Shown here piece by piece: positions 1-10,684 of a stretch of DNA of 64,000 bases. The notes beneath the pieces are model-generated. The model was not told where the DNA came from and ran no database searches. It saw only the letters and a list, made by a program, of their open reading frames with translations. Source of the DNA: Cyanoderma ruficeps (Eukaryota; Chordata; Aves; Passeriformes; Timaliidae); NCBI GenBank assembly GCA_008694505.1, contig VZDJ01000219.1, forward strand, positions 13,041,956 through 13,105,955. The letters run 5' to 3'. The position numbers were made by a program, and so were the translations under genes. The stretch's first letter is position 1, and each line of letters starts with the position of its first letter.

Positions 1-239
1 AGAATTTACGTCAAGTCGCACTGATGTTTTCTTTGCCACTGAAATACTGCTCCAGATTACTTCCCACAGTTCACTTTGCATAGGGTTGCAAATTAGAAAT
101 AATAAATTCTACGAAGATACCTATTTTCCCTAATTGTTTCAGCAGCACTAGTAGCATGAATGATGTTGCCCTTGGGAATGGATCCAAACAGACCACAAAC
201 CAAACCATGGTCATTCCCCAGGCTCTGAAGTAGCTGAGG

Positions 240-590
240 GTTCCCTGGATGTGTCCAGAGAAGGGAATGGAGCTGGGAAAGGGTCTGGAGCAGCTGAGGG
301 AGCTGGGAAAGGGGCTGAGCCTGGAGAAAAGGAGGCTCAGGGGGGACCTTGTGGCTGTGCACAACTCCCTGACAGGAGGGGACAGCCTCAGGCTGGACCA
401 GGGGAGGCTCAGCTTGGACATCAGCAGGAATTTCTCCATGGAAAGGGCGCTCAGGCCTTGGCAGTCCCCAGAGAGGTTTGGATCCCCATCCCTGGAGATG
501 GCACTGGGTGCTGTGGGCTGGGGACAAGGTGGCGATGGAGCACAGGCTGCACTCGGCGATCCCGAAGCTCTTTCCCCCTCAGCGGTTCCC
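240..590 (+). mobile_element. CR1 LINE fragment
   Basis: Typical CR1 3' region: gtgtccagagaaggg, ggagaaaaggaggctcaggg, gaatttctccatggaaaggg and atccctggagatggcac. It is 5'-truncated and internally shortened, and it merges into the GC-rich patch. Confidence 0.85.
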
Positions 591-860
591 GGGCCCGGCC
601 GGCGCAGTGCGGGCGGGCCCCGCCAGGTGGCGGCCGCTCCCGCGGAACCCGCGCTGCCCCTCCGGGCCGGCGGCGAGCGCGGCCTGCGCAGTGGCGCCCC
701 TGGGTTCCCGGGATGGTTCACACCGCCGGGTAAAGGCATGTCGCGTATGCCGCTGCAAACGAGGGAAAACAGCTCGCAGAGGCACAGCCCGACGGTTCGC
801 CAGAGTAATTTGTTGTTTCCCAGTTATAAAAGGGCATCTCCGGCAGGGTCCAAAGGGTGC
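560..860 (+). promoter_or_regulatory. Small GC-rich patch with a TATA box (possible promoter)
   Basis: 585-760 is rich in CpG (gcccggccggcgcagtg, gtggcggccgctcccgcgg). TATAAAAG follows at 825-832, with gcggac-rich sequence about 30 bp downstream. The arrangement suggests a plus-strand promoter, perhaps of an LTR or an unannotated transcript. No coding sequence was recognised downstream, and a CR1 fragment borders it on each side. Confidence 0.3.
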
Positions 861-944
861 GGACTAAAGAGGAGGTTGTAGGTGTGATACAACTACTGAG
901 TCAGGAGCCTTGAGATCAACTGTGACCTCAAATATCAAGCGTGA

Positions 945-1175
945 CCTCCTGTATCAGGGAAAGGTTCTTCCCCCAGAGGGTGCTGGCACTGCCCAGGCTC
1001 CCCAGGGAATGGGCACAGCCCCGAGGCTGCCAGAGTTCCAGGAGAGCTTGGACAGCACTCCAGGGATGCCCAGGGTGGGATTTTGGGGGGTCTGTGCAGG
1101 GACAGGAACTGGATCAATGATCCTTTTGGGTCCCTTCTACTCAGGATATTCTGTGATTCTACAATTCTCAATTCC
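945..1175 (+). mobile_element. CR1 LINE fragment, 3' end
   Basis: ggttcttcccccagagggtg, a gatgcccagggtggg segment, and an end at ggatattctgtgattcta, the CR1 tail. It shares a subfamily with the copy at 52546-52850. Confidence 0.85.
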
Positions 1176-2258
1176 ACTATCCACAAACCCAAAATCCCTC
1201 CTCCTCTGTCAAAACCTGCAGTAACCAACTGCACCAGTGAGGCAGCAGCCACTGAGTTGAGTTTGGGATATTAAACCCAAAAGCTTCATTAAAAACTAGT
1301 CCCGGCCTACAAACTTCCCCAGGTCTATCCATCCCAAAGCCCTGGTAAAGAAATCCCTTCTTTAACTGCAATGCTGCCCAGACCACAACCCCCCAGCGAA
1401 TCCTCACACGCCAAGCTAAAGAGCCCCGTGTTCATTCCATGACTGTCTCTGCATTGTGCAGGAACACTCGCTGCTGTATCTGCCAGGGCAGGAGCTGCCT
1501 GTGCCAGCTGGCAGCTGCTTCCTTCCTCCGGCCTCCTCAGGGCACCACGGCTGCCAAGGCAGTGGTTTCTCAGCACCTGTACTCACAGAAATGCTTCCAC
1601 CCTGCTAATGCAAACACACAGACCTCGTGGGGCACATTTTGTCCACTTTTCCCAACAGCACATTGCCAGCACTTTGATCTCAAATGCAAATTCAGCTCAG
1701 ATCCTTTTTAGGATCTGCTGCAGCTCAGAAAAATCAATGCCACCTAAAATCTCTCTGCAGATCTGTCAAGTTCAGCTATTTTCGCTGCACGCTGCTCTTC
1801 GCCCACCTTTCCACATGTGTGAACTGACTACCAGCTGGCCACTATCTCTGTATTAATCACTCTGAGCAAACATCTCAGCTTTTCACCACAGCTGCAACTG
1901 TGTGGTTAAAAATAGCCCAGATTCCAGCTTTCAGCCTGCACCTCATCGTTCCTTTGCTTTGTGCTCCAGTGGCAGCTCCTCCATCTCACGACTTGTGTCG
2001 GTTCCTGAATTCCATTGTTTCAGACTTGCTTTGGCCAAGGATGTGCCATCATCCGTGGGCCCTGGAAGACCTTTTAAAATGAGGCAGGTTTTGGTGCCTG
2101 TAGCTGGTGCCAAGGAGAAGGAAGGAAGGAGCCACTGGGGCATGGCTGCACACATGGTCAGTGATGGCCTGAAAATCCCACCCGTCTGCTGCTGGTGGAG
2201 ATTTGGGGTTCTTTGAGCATTCTTTGCAGTGGAAAGTACTCACATGATTCCACAGAAT

Positions 2259-2495
2259 TCATGGAATCACAGAATGGGTTGGGTGGGACCTTTAAAGATC
2301 ATCTCATTCCACCCCCTGCCATGGGCAGGGACACTTTTCACTATCCCAGGTTGCTCCAAGCCCTGTCCAGCCTGGCCTTGGACACTGCCAGGGATCCAGG
2401 GGCAGCCACAGCTGCTCTGGGCACCCTGTGCCAGGGCCTGCCCTCACAGGGAGGAATTTCTTCCATACATCTCACCTAAACTTACCCTAAATTCA
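2259..2495 (-). mobile_element. CR1 LINE fragment, 3' end
   Basis: Antisense CR1: ggaatcacagaatggg, gacctttaaagatcatct, ctgccatgggcagggac, aggttgctccaagcc and gaggaatttcttcc in the usual order. Confidence 0.9.
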
Positions 2496-3739
2496 ACATA
2501 ACTCAGGCAAGGCTCATTAACTGTTCCATTATCTTGATCAACTACAAAAGGTGAATACATCTGAAGTAGGGCTCTGACACTGAACAGGAAAAACGTGCTC
2601 ATTCTGACAACAGCTACACTCAAACCTTGTTAATTATACCCTCAGCAGTAGCACAAACAATTATTCTATCACCTTCATTTTCGCAGAATATTTAATAAGT
2701 CGCTGGAATGAGGGATTTCATTAGTATGTGGTTACTGCACAAAAGACACTGGGGACCATTTATTAATGTAACCAGGAATCATTATAAAAACAAAAGTCAC
2801 AACTTCTGCTAAGTCAAAGCAATGAATTTGCCTTCAGCTTCTTCTTACTTGCAAAATTTCATCATTTAGCCTGGCTCTTAATTAATTGTGTGAGCAGTAA
2901 TGGGGCAGCAGAGAGAGAAAATGGAACAGCACCTGCATTTCACAGCAGTGAACCTGCACAGCTCCCACTGCTTTACAAACCCCACACACGGGAATCCTTT
3001 CCTCCACACCACTCAGAAGGAGAAACCAGTTCTCCCATCTCTTCATGCTGTGCATGAAAATATTTAGCAGACTATAAACCGTGTTACATAAAAGCCTGAG
3101 CCCTCCCCTGGAGAGATTTCCAAATCACCTGGAAGATCCATGGGCTTTGCAACAAAACCCACGTGAAGGAGATCAAACCCCTTGGCTTAGCAGAACTTTG
3201 TGTTACAGCATTTCAACAGATTGCCAATTGGAAATAAAACTAGGGGGAAAATTCAAGGAGACAAAATGAGCCCTGAGATTACTGCAGAATAACACAACCT
3301 GATTTCCAGGAAAGGCTGATAGTCAAGTGGATGGAGCAGAAGGCAGGGGAGGACTTCACTTGCTCTGATTCCATTTTCCAAATGAAAAATGAACTCAATG
3401 TGCAAGTTACTGGTATTTGTTTCCAAATCAGAGAGAAATTTACCAGGTTTTAGGTTGCAGGGACTATGATATGAAAGATTATCATCAGGGGAGTGTGCAG
3501 TTAGATCCTGAGAGAACACACAGCTGAGGAAGTTCAGCCCTACCTGCCATAACCCTCCTGGTGCTGAAAGAATCCTGGCTCATGCAGGATGTGAAATGCA
3601 AAACCCACTGAATCATCCCCAGATTCAGCATTCATGCAGATAACCCAAGACCAGGCACAGAAAACTCACGATTTCTTACTTCTCCTCTGAGATCCAGCAG
3701 GGTCCCAGGCCGAAGTGTGACCACCAACACACCTGGCTG

Positions 3740-3890
3740 CAGGAGTGCCCATCCCTGGAGGTGTCCAGGGGAGGGCTGGAGGTGGCACTCAGTGCTCTGG
3801 GCTGGGGACAAGGTGGGAATGGGGCACAGCTTGGACTCCATGGACTCGGAGGTCTTTTCCAACCCCAAAGGTTCTGGGATTCTCGGCAGC
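3740..3890 (+). mobile_element. CR1 LINE fragment
   Basis: ggtggcactcagtgctctgg, acaaggtggg and ggaggtcttttccaacccc, the 3' part of a CR1 subfamily. Same type as 24841-24985 in opposite orientation. Confidence 0.8.
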
Positions 3891-5877
3891 AAGGCAATCC
3901 TATAATGGCACTGAGCATTCCCTCCTCCCTCCCTCCCCCAGAGACATCAGGGTGCTGCCAGGAGAGGAGCAGAGCAGGGCTCTGTCTCCATGGATTGCTC
4001 CCTCTGCAGAGAAAATGGAAGCAGTCTCTGCTTTGTGCTGCCCTCACATTCCTCCACAGACACCCCCTGTAAAAGCAACACTTGGGCAAATTCCCTTTCC
4101 ACTGACTGAAGAGCTGGGGCTGATTTTGTGTGTACAGAGCAACATCTGTCCGTGCACAGCTGGCTCAGTGCAGCAGAGCTGGGGGCTACTGCTGCTGCTT
4201 CCAGGAGAATGCCTCAGAAACCGAAGGAATCCCATTTAAACTCAGAAACACTTGGCATGAACGTGCTCCCAACCCAGCCCAGCACTGGGCAGCAGCTTAA
4301 AGCCACAAGCACTGCCTTGCAAAGTGACACTTGGCCAAACTGACAACTTAATGCACAGCAAGGCCTGAACAATCCCTGAGCAAACTGATCCTGGTCCGTG
4401 AGTCAGCGGCGATGTCAGATGGTGATTTACACTGAGCAAACATCTTTTTCAAGCCTTGGGCTGGAGAAGGCTGGCAGAGATTTTTTTTTTTTTTAATGCA
4501 TTGCTCTCCTTCCACGGATTTCTGGTGTGAGTTACTGAGGACACTGTGTGTGTCCACTGCATCTTCCCCATCACTCTGCTATTTAAAACCAGTGTTCTTC
4601 ACTGCCATGAAAAGCAAAGCAACTCATAGTTTTGGGATTAAAAAATACCACACAGCTGAGAGGAATAAAACTATGTCCATTTTAAACATTAAGAATAATA
4701 CGAACCCCAAAATGTGTCCTCACTGTCATCCTTGACCTGTGCTGTGCTCAGAGGATTTAATCTCAGCTTTCATGACTCACCAAAACTAAATTTCAGGAGG
4801 AAAAATGCACTCAAACACTGACTTAACGCATCTTTGTATTTTATGCCTGCCAGGAGGACTGAGAACTTTGGACCAGCAAATTTTGTGGAGGAACCTTAAC
4901 GGAACAGGCTCCCACGCTTCATGAACAAAGTGACTGAGGCAGCTTCCCTTAGGGAGAGATGCATTCAAATAAATCAGCGTTTAGTATCAAATTGTCTCTC
5001 TGACAAGCCCTACAAGGAGCCAGGAAATGATAGTTCCTGTGCCATGAAAACAGGTGATATCTGATGGCATCAATCAGAGCACGGGGGTGCAGGAAGACTT
5101 TCAGTGATGTATTCAGAGCACTGATTCACCCCCTTCAGTTCCTCTGAGTGCACAGACAGCTGTGAGGATATTCTTATCCCACGGGCTGTTTTTCACTCTG
5201 ACAAACTGAATCAGCTTATTTCACACACAGGAAGGGATGGCAGCGTTTCTCCTCATCTCCCCTTTCCGAGGCTATGACTTGTCCCAGATTCCCTGGAGCA
5301 GCACCGAGCGTTTTGGGAGAGTCAAGGCTGAGCAGAAAATGTCCCACAACAACCTGGGACAGCTCAGAGCCCGTCCTGGAGATCGACTCAGCCTTTAAAC
5401 CAGGGGGAGATTGGTCCCATCCACCTCCTGCAGCGGCCTGGAATGTGGCAGCTCCTTCAGTGCAAGTGGCACCCAAGAGAGCTCCCAGGGACTGTGATGG
5501 GGGCAGCTCCTGCTGGAAGGGAAAAACTGGGATTCACAAAGGGTGGGAATGCTGGAGTTCCACCCAGCAGGATGTCGCCCTGAATTTTCTGCCTTCTGTC
5601 TTCGTGCTGCAGATTCTCACGCAGCTTCATCTAAACAATGTGTATGTTTAGAATGTTTGCATACTTCTCCTCTGAGAGAAGAATTGATGGATGGTGATGT
5701 CACCATTCCAGGTTGGAGAGGTGGAGACCTGAAGTAGCCAATCTCTTGACCTTCGTGCAAATGTATATAAATGGAGTCAGATTTTTGAATTGAAGAGTTG
5801 TTCCCTTGAACTGCTGCTGTGTGGAGCCTCATCTTTCTGTCCCTGAACTGGGACAGCCCCAGCCTCGACAATCAACA

Positions 5878-6045
5878 GCAGGGTGCCCAGAGAGGCTGTG
5901 GCTGCCCCTGGATCCCTGGCAGTGTCTCAGGCCAGGCTGGACAGGGCTTGGAGCAGCCTGGGACAGTGGGAGGTGTCCCTGCCCATGGCAGGGGGTGGCA
6001 CTGGATGATTTTAAAGGTCCCTTCCAGCCCACACCGTTGTGGGTT
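5878..6045 (+). mobile_element. CR1 LINE fragment, 3' end
   Basis: gcagggtgcccagagaggct, ccaggctggacagggcttgg, ggcactggatgattttaaag and gtcccttccagccc. It lies just beyond the inferred CPEB4 poly(A) site. Confidence 0.9.
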
Positions 6046-6259
6046 AACCTGTTCTCTCCTCACCTGCTGCATCTTCACCTCTCCAAGGAACCTTTGCTGT
6101 GTTTGTGACAGGGCAGCAGAACTTCCCCTAAAGCCCTTTTCACCCCACACAGCCCAACAAAATCCCCTCCCCGAGCCCCACCAGCTGCCGTCACAAAGGA
6201 AGGAGTTCCTGCAGGAAGCTCAAAATAAAAAGGTTAAGGAGCAACATTGAGTTAAAAGT

Positions 6260-6265
6260 TTTATT
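6260..6265 (-). promoter_or_regulatory. Probable distal poly(A) signal (AATAAA) of CPEB4
   Basis: Minus-strand AATAAA at the edge of the AT-rich block, followed by a U/GU-rich stretch (atgttgctcctt, then tttttatttt). The cleavage site is inferred at roughly 6230-6250. Beyond it the base composition changes and a CR1 fragment lies at 5878-6045. Confidence 0.6.
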
Positions 6266-6458
6266 CATTCAACATCTCACATTACAAATATTTAAAAATT
6301 ATATGCATACTGGTATAAATAGTCATTTGCAAACTATTTAATAACATTAATTTTCACTAGCACTTCAACAAATGAACTCTTTAAAAAAAGTAACTTGTGT
6401 TATATAACTTAGAGTAGAACATACAAAAATATGAACTTAAACGTGAAAATGACTTTAA

Positions 6459-6466
6459 TAAAAAAT
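6459..6466 (-). promoter_or_regulatory. CPE-like element in the CPEB4 3' UTR
   Basis: Minus-strand TTTTTTAT, about 195 nt upstream of the distal AATAAA, fits the cytoplasmic polyadenylation element (UUUUAU/UUUUUAU). Another U-rich cluster of the same type lies near 6735-6750. CPEB proteins are known to regulate CPEB4 mRNA through such sites, so an autoregulatory loop is plausible here by inference. Confidence 0.45.
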
Positions 6467-7330
6467 GAATTACCCTTATTTAAAATGCTATAATAAATAC
6501 TACAACCTCCCCATACACAGTAAAAACTATATGGAAATTCAGCCAAGTAGTACAATTAACTGACATACTTAAATAACTTTTCCTTCTGATAATATGAGCA
6601 ATACATTGGGGGAAAAACATATTAGGGATTAGTAAAAACTAGACACCCACTTGCTAAAAGTTTCACTTCCAAAAAATATAACAAAAAAATCTGATGAAAA
6701 TTATAAAAACTAATTATACTTTAAAATTTAAAAATATAAAAAATAAAACAGTTGAATACAATATTGTCCCAATTCTTACAATGCTATCACAGTAGCTTTA
6801 AAATAAGATAATAAAATAAAGCAAATGACCAAAACGTTTTATTCCATTTTTTTTAAAAATAATCTCAAATTTACATTAGTAGAAAGATTGATTTCTGATT
6901 CTTTTCTTTAGAAACACCAGCAAGAAAGAGGATTTACTAGAACAGTAGAAAATGACATTTTTAAATGCCTGCAATTAAAAACAAAGAATTACACTGCAAA
7001 GATCTTCCAGAAGTCTGAAATAGGTATTGCACATAACTTGAAGTTAACTTGCCACAATTCATCACATTCAAGTTTTAAATCACCTTTGAACAGAAGGTTT
7101 GAACTCTTCAAAAACACAAGGGGTGAATTATCAAGTCTTTCCAACAGCATCCTTATAAAACGCTAAATTCAGTCACTGCAAGGTTGAAATTTGCATTCTG
7201 CAGAGGTCTGTGTATGGAGAAGTAGAGACTATACCAAAAAAGCACGGGGCAGTGGGGTTCCTTTACATATAAAATAATCAGAAACACTTTTATTTTACAT
7301 TGCAAAAATAACCATGGAGTTACTCTGTCG

Positions 7331-7380
7331 CTCCCCCTCCCCNNNNNNNNNNNNNNNNNNNNNCCCCCCCCCCCCACCCC
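7331..7380. repeat. C-rich tract with a 21-N assembly gap inside the 3' UTR
   Basis: ctccccctcccc is followed by N at 7343-7363 and then a run of 13 C. On the mRNA strand this is a long G run. The gap is probably a sequencing failure through a homopolymer or G-quadruplex-prone tract, so its true length is unknown. Confidence 0.8.
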
Positions 7381-9810
7381 GCCGGTAGCTAATTGCACGT
7401 TAATGAGCCTGGGGCTACACGGTAACCCCGCAGTGCAATCAGGAGGCCGGGCCGGCACCGTCGGAGCGCAGAGTAACGAGAGAATTGTTTTATGCCCTGT
7501 AAATCGAAGTGTAACCAAAGGATCTGTAAACACGCTTGTCACACAATCACAAGTGAATATTAGTAGAATAACGATTTCTTACATTAGTCATGCATACTAA
7601 CATTACAGGCCTGCCCACCTCGCAGGCTCTCTTTTATTCTTTAAATATAATTTAAAAGAGCAGACACGGTTCTGCATCAAACACCTAACATCGATTCTTT
7701 ATTAATAATAAAAATGGCTAAACATTCACCAAAAACGTCTGCATTTGTGTATAATTTTTAAAAACTCAGTAAGAAGCGGTAGACAATTTTGATGGTTCTT
7801 GACTTTTAAATTTCTACACTATATTTATGCATTTAAATTTCATGGGTCTAAAGACAAGTGTCATTTGTCGCTTTCATGCTTTTTCTTCTTTAATTCTCAA
7901 CTTTACATATACTATTTCTTAAATTATATGTACACCAAATACCTGGTGCTGGGCTAAGATGTTTAAGCAACATGCTTTCTTTTCTCTGCAGATTCTAAAA
8001 TAGCATTGCCAGTGCACAACATCCATAATTCAAAATGTATGCAGAGCACTGAAATGTATAAAAAGCAGAATATAAGAAAATAAAATTTATTAAAATTATT
8101 TATATTAAAAAATGAAGTATATGAAGATCTCTCAGTAATAAAAGTACAAAAAGCTACTCTTTGCAATATGAAAAATTGAGGTATTGCATAAAGAGATATC
8201 CCGTCAGTGAAAAGTGTGCCTAAAAATGCTCACTGTTGGAAAAACAAGATATACAAAAGTAGTGCATAACAAATATACATTATGTGCATGACAAAATAAG
8301 TTAGCTACAAAAACACTGTACCGAAATTCAGCAGGTCATGTACAAAGGGAAAAAATTATTATTCAAAGCTAGTTCTCAAACAGTGTTATTTTCTTGTAAT
8401 GGAAACCCACCTCACCTGTTTGCTGGGTAGGATCGGCACAATAGCACACCCCAAGCCACCTACAAGCATTAAAAAAAAACGAAAGGAACATTCCAACTAG
8501 AATTATGTACTTCAGAGAAAAAAAAAGTCCCTGACAATCTACACAAGAGCACTCTGCATTTGCATTACTGTTGTCAATATTTTCAGGGATTTCAGTAAAA
8601 GCAGCTCCCTTGCTATACTTGACTAATAGACAGCAAATGTCTCCATTTTGACCTTTGGAACTTGGTAAGGTATCAGTTCATTAAAGCCTGTATTGAACAG
8701 AAAAAACTGCTTCTCATAAAGATAATGGGGGCTGGGGGAAAGGGATGAGGGGGGCTTTGAAGGGAGCAGATGTTTTTCCAAGCAGTGCCAGGGCAAATCT
8801 TTGGTTTGGGAGACTCTCGGGTGGTCCCAGGCCCCTGGGGCCGGGCAGAGATTGCCACAGAATCACTTTGTTTGCACACTGCTACATCCTTGGTGGAGAA
8901 GTTGGCCAGGGCATTTAGTTCAAAAGCACTAAAAAATAAAATTTTCAGAACTACTCCTTCATTCATCTGTTTCAAACTAAACCCTCTGCACCCACTCGTC
9001 AGCGTTCGGTTCGCGCGTCCTGGGCTGATGCTTCTCAAGGTAGGACTGAGTTCCAATCAAGCCGGCGTTAATTAGCGCTGTTGGCACTTCCACCTGCTCG
9101 TCTTTATCTCCCCACAATTAGTTCTGAAGAGCTGGGATCTGAGCTGGGATTCTTTCTACAGGAAGAGTAAGGAAGGCGTCGGCACACCGGCACCGTTCCG
9201 CGCACGGAATTCGGCCGACGGTGCAAAGCGGGATTTGGAAACTCCTCGGGTTCGTGCCTTCTGTTACAGCTAAATTTGAGGGACACTGGAAACTGACTTT
9301 TACAGCCAAGATGGGAAACCAATAAAGCAGCCAATTTGAGTTTGTGTGCCACGATGGAATATCAAAACTCCGGTAAAAATCAGTGATATCCTTGAGGTAT
9401 CTTTAGGTTTTCTACTTTTTCACGTCAAAATGGAGAGCAAAGGCTGGCCCCTGATGAATGTTAGTATATTAGGATATAGAGTTATATATAGCCATCAAAA
9501 ATAAAATCTATATATTTATCCTTCAGGAGAGGAAATGCCAGTTCACTAGTTGTCATTACTCTAGCTTTGGTAGGATATCTAGGGCTGTAACCAGACAATT
9601 GAGTTCTCGTAAAGAAAAAAAAAGTGCACTCCCCCCTCAGTAGTAACTTTACTCAACTTTTACATTCAGGAATTCTTATAATGTAATAATTTTGATGAAA
9701 ATATAGTAAGCTCTGCCTATCTCGTTAGTAATTTGGATGTGGGTGGTAGCCAGAGGCACGGTCACATACACACCGAGCTAAAATTTCAGCCTCAAAACCC
9801 TTAAAAGAGT

Positions 9811-9850
9811 TTTAAAAAAAAAACCCAAAAAAACCCAACAAACAAAAAAA
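9811..9850. repeat. A-rich simple repeat in the 3' UTR (U-rich on mRNA)
   Basis: Runs of A separated by ccc and c. On the transcript this is a U/G tract. It is low complexity and no coding signal is present. Confidence 0.6.
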
Positions 9851-10456
9851 GATTATTATTATAGTGCTGCTTCAACTTTGCTCATGCATTTCTGTTGCTT
9901 TAAACATGCTCTTTCCTGTTGGTAGGTAAATGCTAACTTCATCTGTTGCTGGAAAAATCCAAAGTCCAAACAAAAAATAAAAAAGAACAAAAAAAAGAGA
10001 GGCAAAAACAGGCTTCCCTGGGGGAAAAGTGTCAGAACAGACTGATAGTGTTATTGTTACATGGTTATTTAATAAAAGTATTATTATGTTCTTTATTAAC
10101 AATAATTTAATTAAAAAACCAAAATACTCTATTGTTTCAATTCTCTTCTCTTAATATTTTTTCTCTCCTCTAAGAAAACGTTGCAGGAAATTAAGTGTTC
10201 TCTGGGTAGTAAAGACAAGAGAATGCAACTCGCTCGCAACATGTTATCGATACGAAAAGGAGTTCCCAATACAGTTTTCAATGACAAGATTCTATAAAAT
10301 ACCCATTTATAGGTCATTCTTTCCTTTAGACTATTGTTAAATTACAGACCACTACAAAAGGACATGCTGTGAGTGAGGGGCGGGGTGGGGCGGGGAGGGC
10401 AGTGGGGAGAACAGAAGAGTGCACTTCAACTGGAGGCCTTGCAAACCAGCGATCCT

Positions 10457-10684
10457 TTAGTTCCAGCGGAATGAAATATGCCTGGGGCGGTCCCCTCCCT
10501 CCTTCACCAGGGGCTTGTGGAATTCCCTGCCGGCCCGGGAATGGATAGCAGCCCAGCAATATTCACAGTAATACTGCAGACACGTCACGTTAGCACAGAA
10601 GAACGGGGCGAACTTGCCGCCGCAGCGGGCGCCCTGACACTCGTCACACAGCTGATCGTCCAGGACATATGGCTTAACTTCCAC
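10457..10684 (-). CDS. CPEB4: CPEB4 last coding exon: ZZ-type zinc-binding domain
   Basis: 228 nt including the stop, residues 629-703. The C-terminal domain has the CPEB ZZ-type cross-brace ligand pattern: Cys 641, 644, 649, 658, 663, 668, 671 and His 676, 684. These residues bind two zinc ions in the family, and the domain contributes to protein contacts. It ends GGDRPRHISFRWN, the invariant family C terminus. Acceptor is ggccgcag at 10685-10686. All ligand residues are intact. Confidence 0.98.
   Translation of the reverse strand: MEVKPYVLDDQLCDECQGARCGGKFAPFFCANVTCLQYYCEYCWAAIHSRAGREFHKPLVKEGGDRPRHISFRWN

Larger units (their letters stand above)
1..6229. other. 3' flank of CPEB4, intergenic
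   Basis: Contains five CR1 fragments and the GC-rich patch listed separately. The stretches between them (1-239, 1176-2258, 2496-3739, 3891-5877) show only short spurious frames. I found no recognisable exon of a neighbouring gene. Confidence 0.6.
6230..10456 (-). other. CPEB4: CPEB4 3' untranslated region
   Basis: About 4.2 kb of strongly AT-rich sequence follows the stop codon without any CR1 insertion. CR1 copies reappear just past 6230. Several internal AATAAA hexamers occur on the minus strand (plus-strand tttatt, for example near 6838, 7289, 7631 and 10091), so shorter 3' ends are possible. The left limit is inferred from the last canonical signal at 6260-6265. Long AU-rich 3' UTRs are typical of CPEB2-4 mRNAs. 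The exact ends need transcript data. Confidence 0.75.

Noticed and set aside
249..881. 210-codon plus-strand frame
   Set aside because: It runs through a CR1 fragment and the GC-rich patch, and does not encode a CR1 or other known domain.
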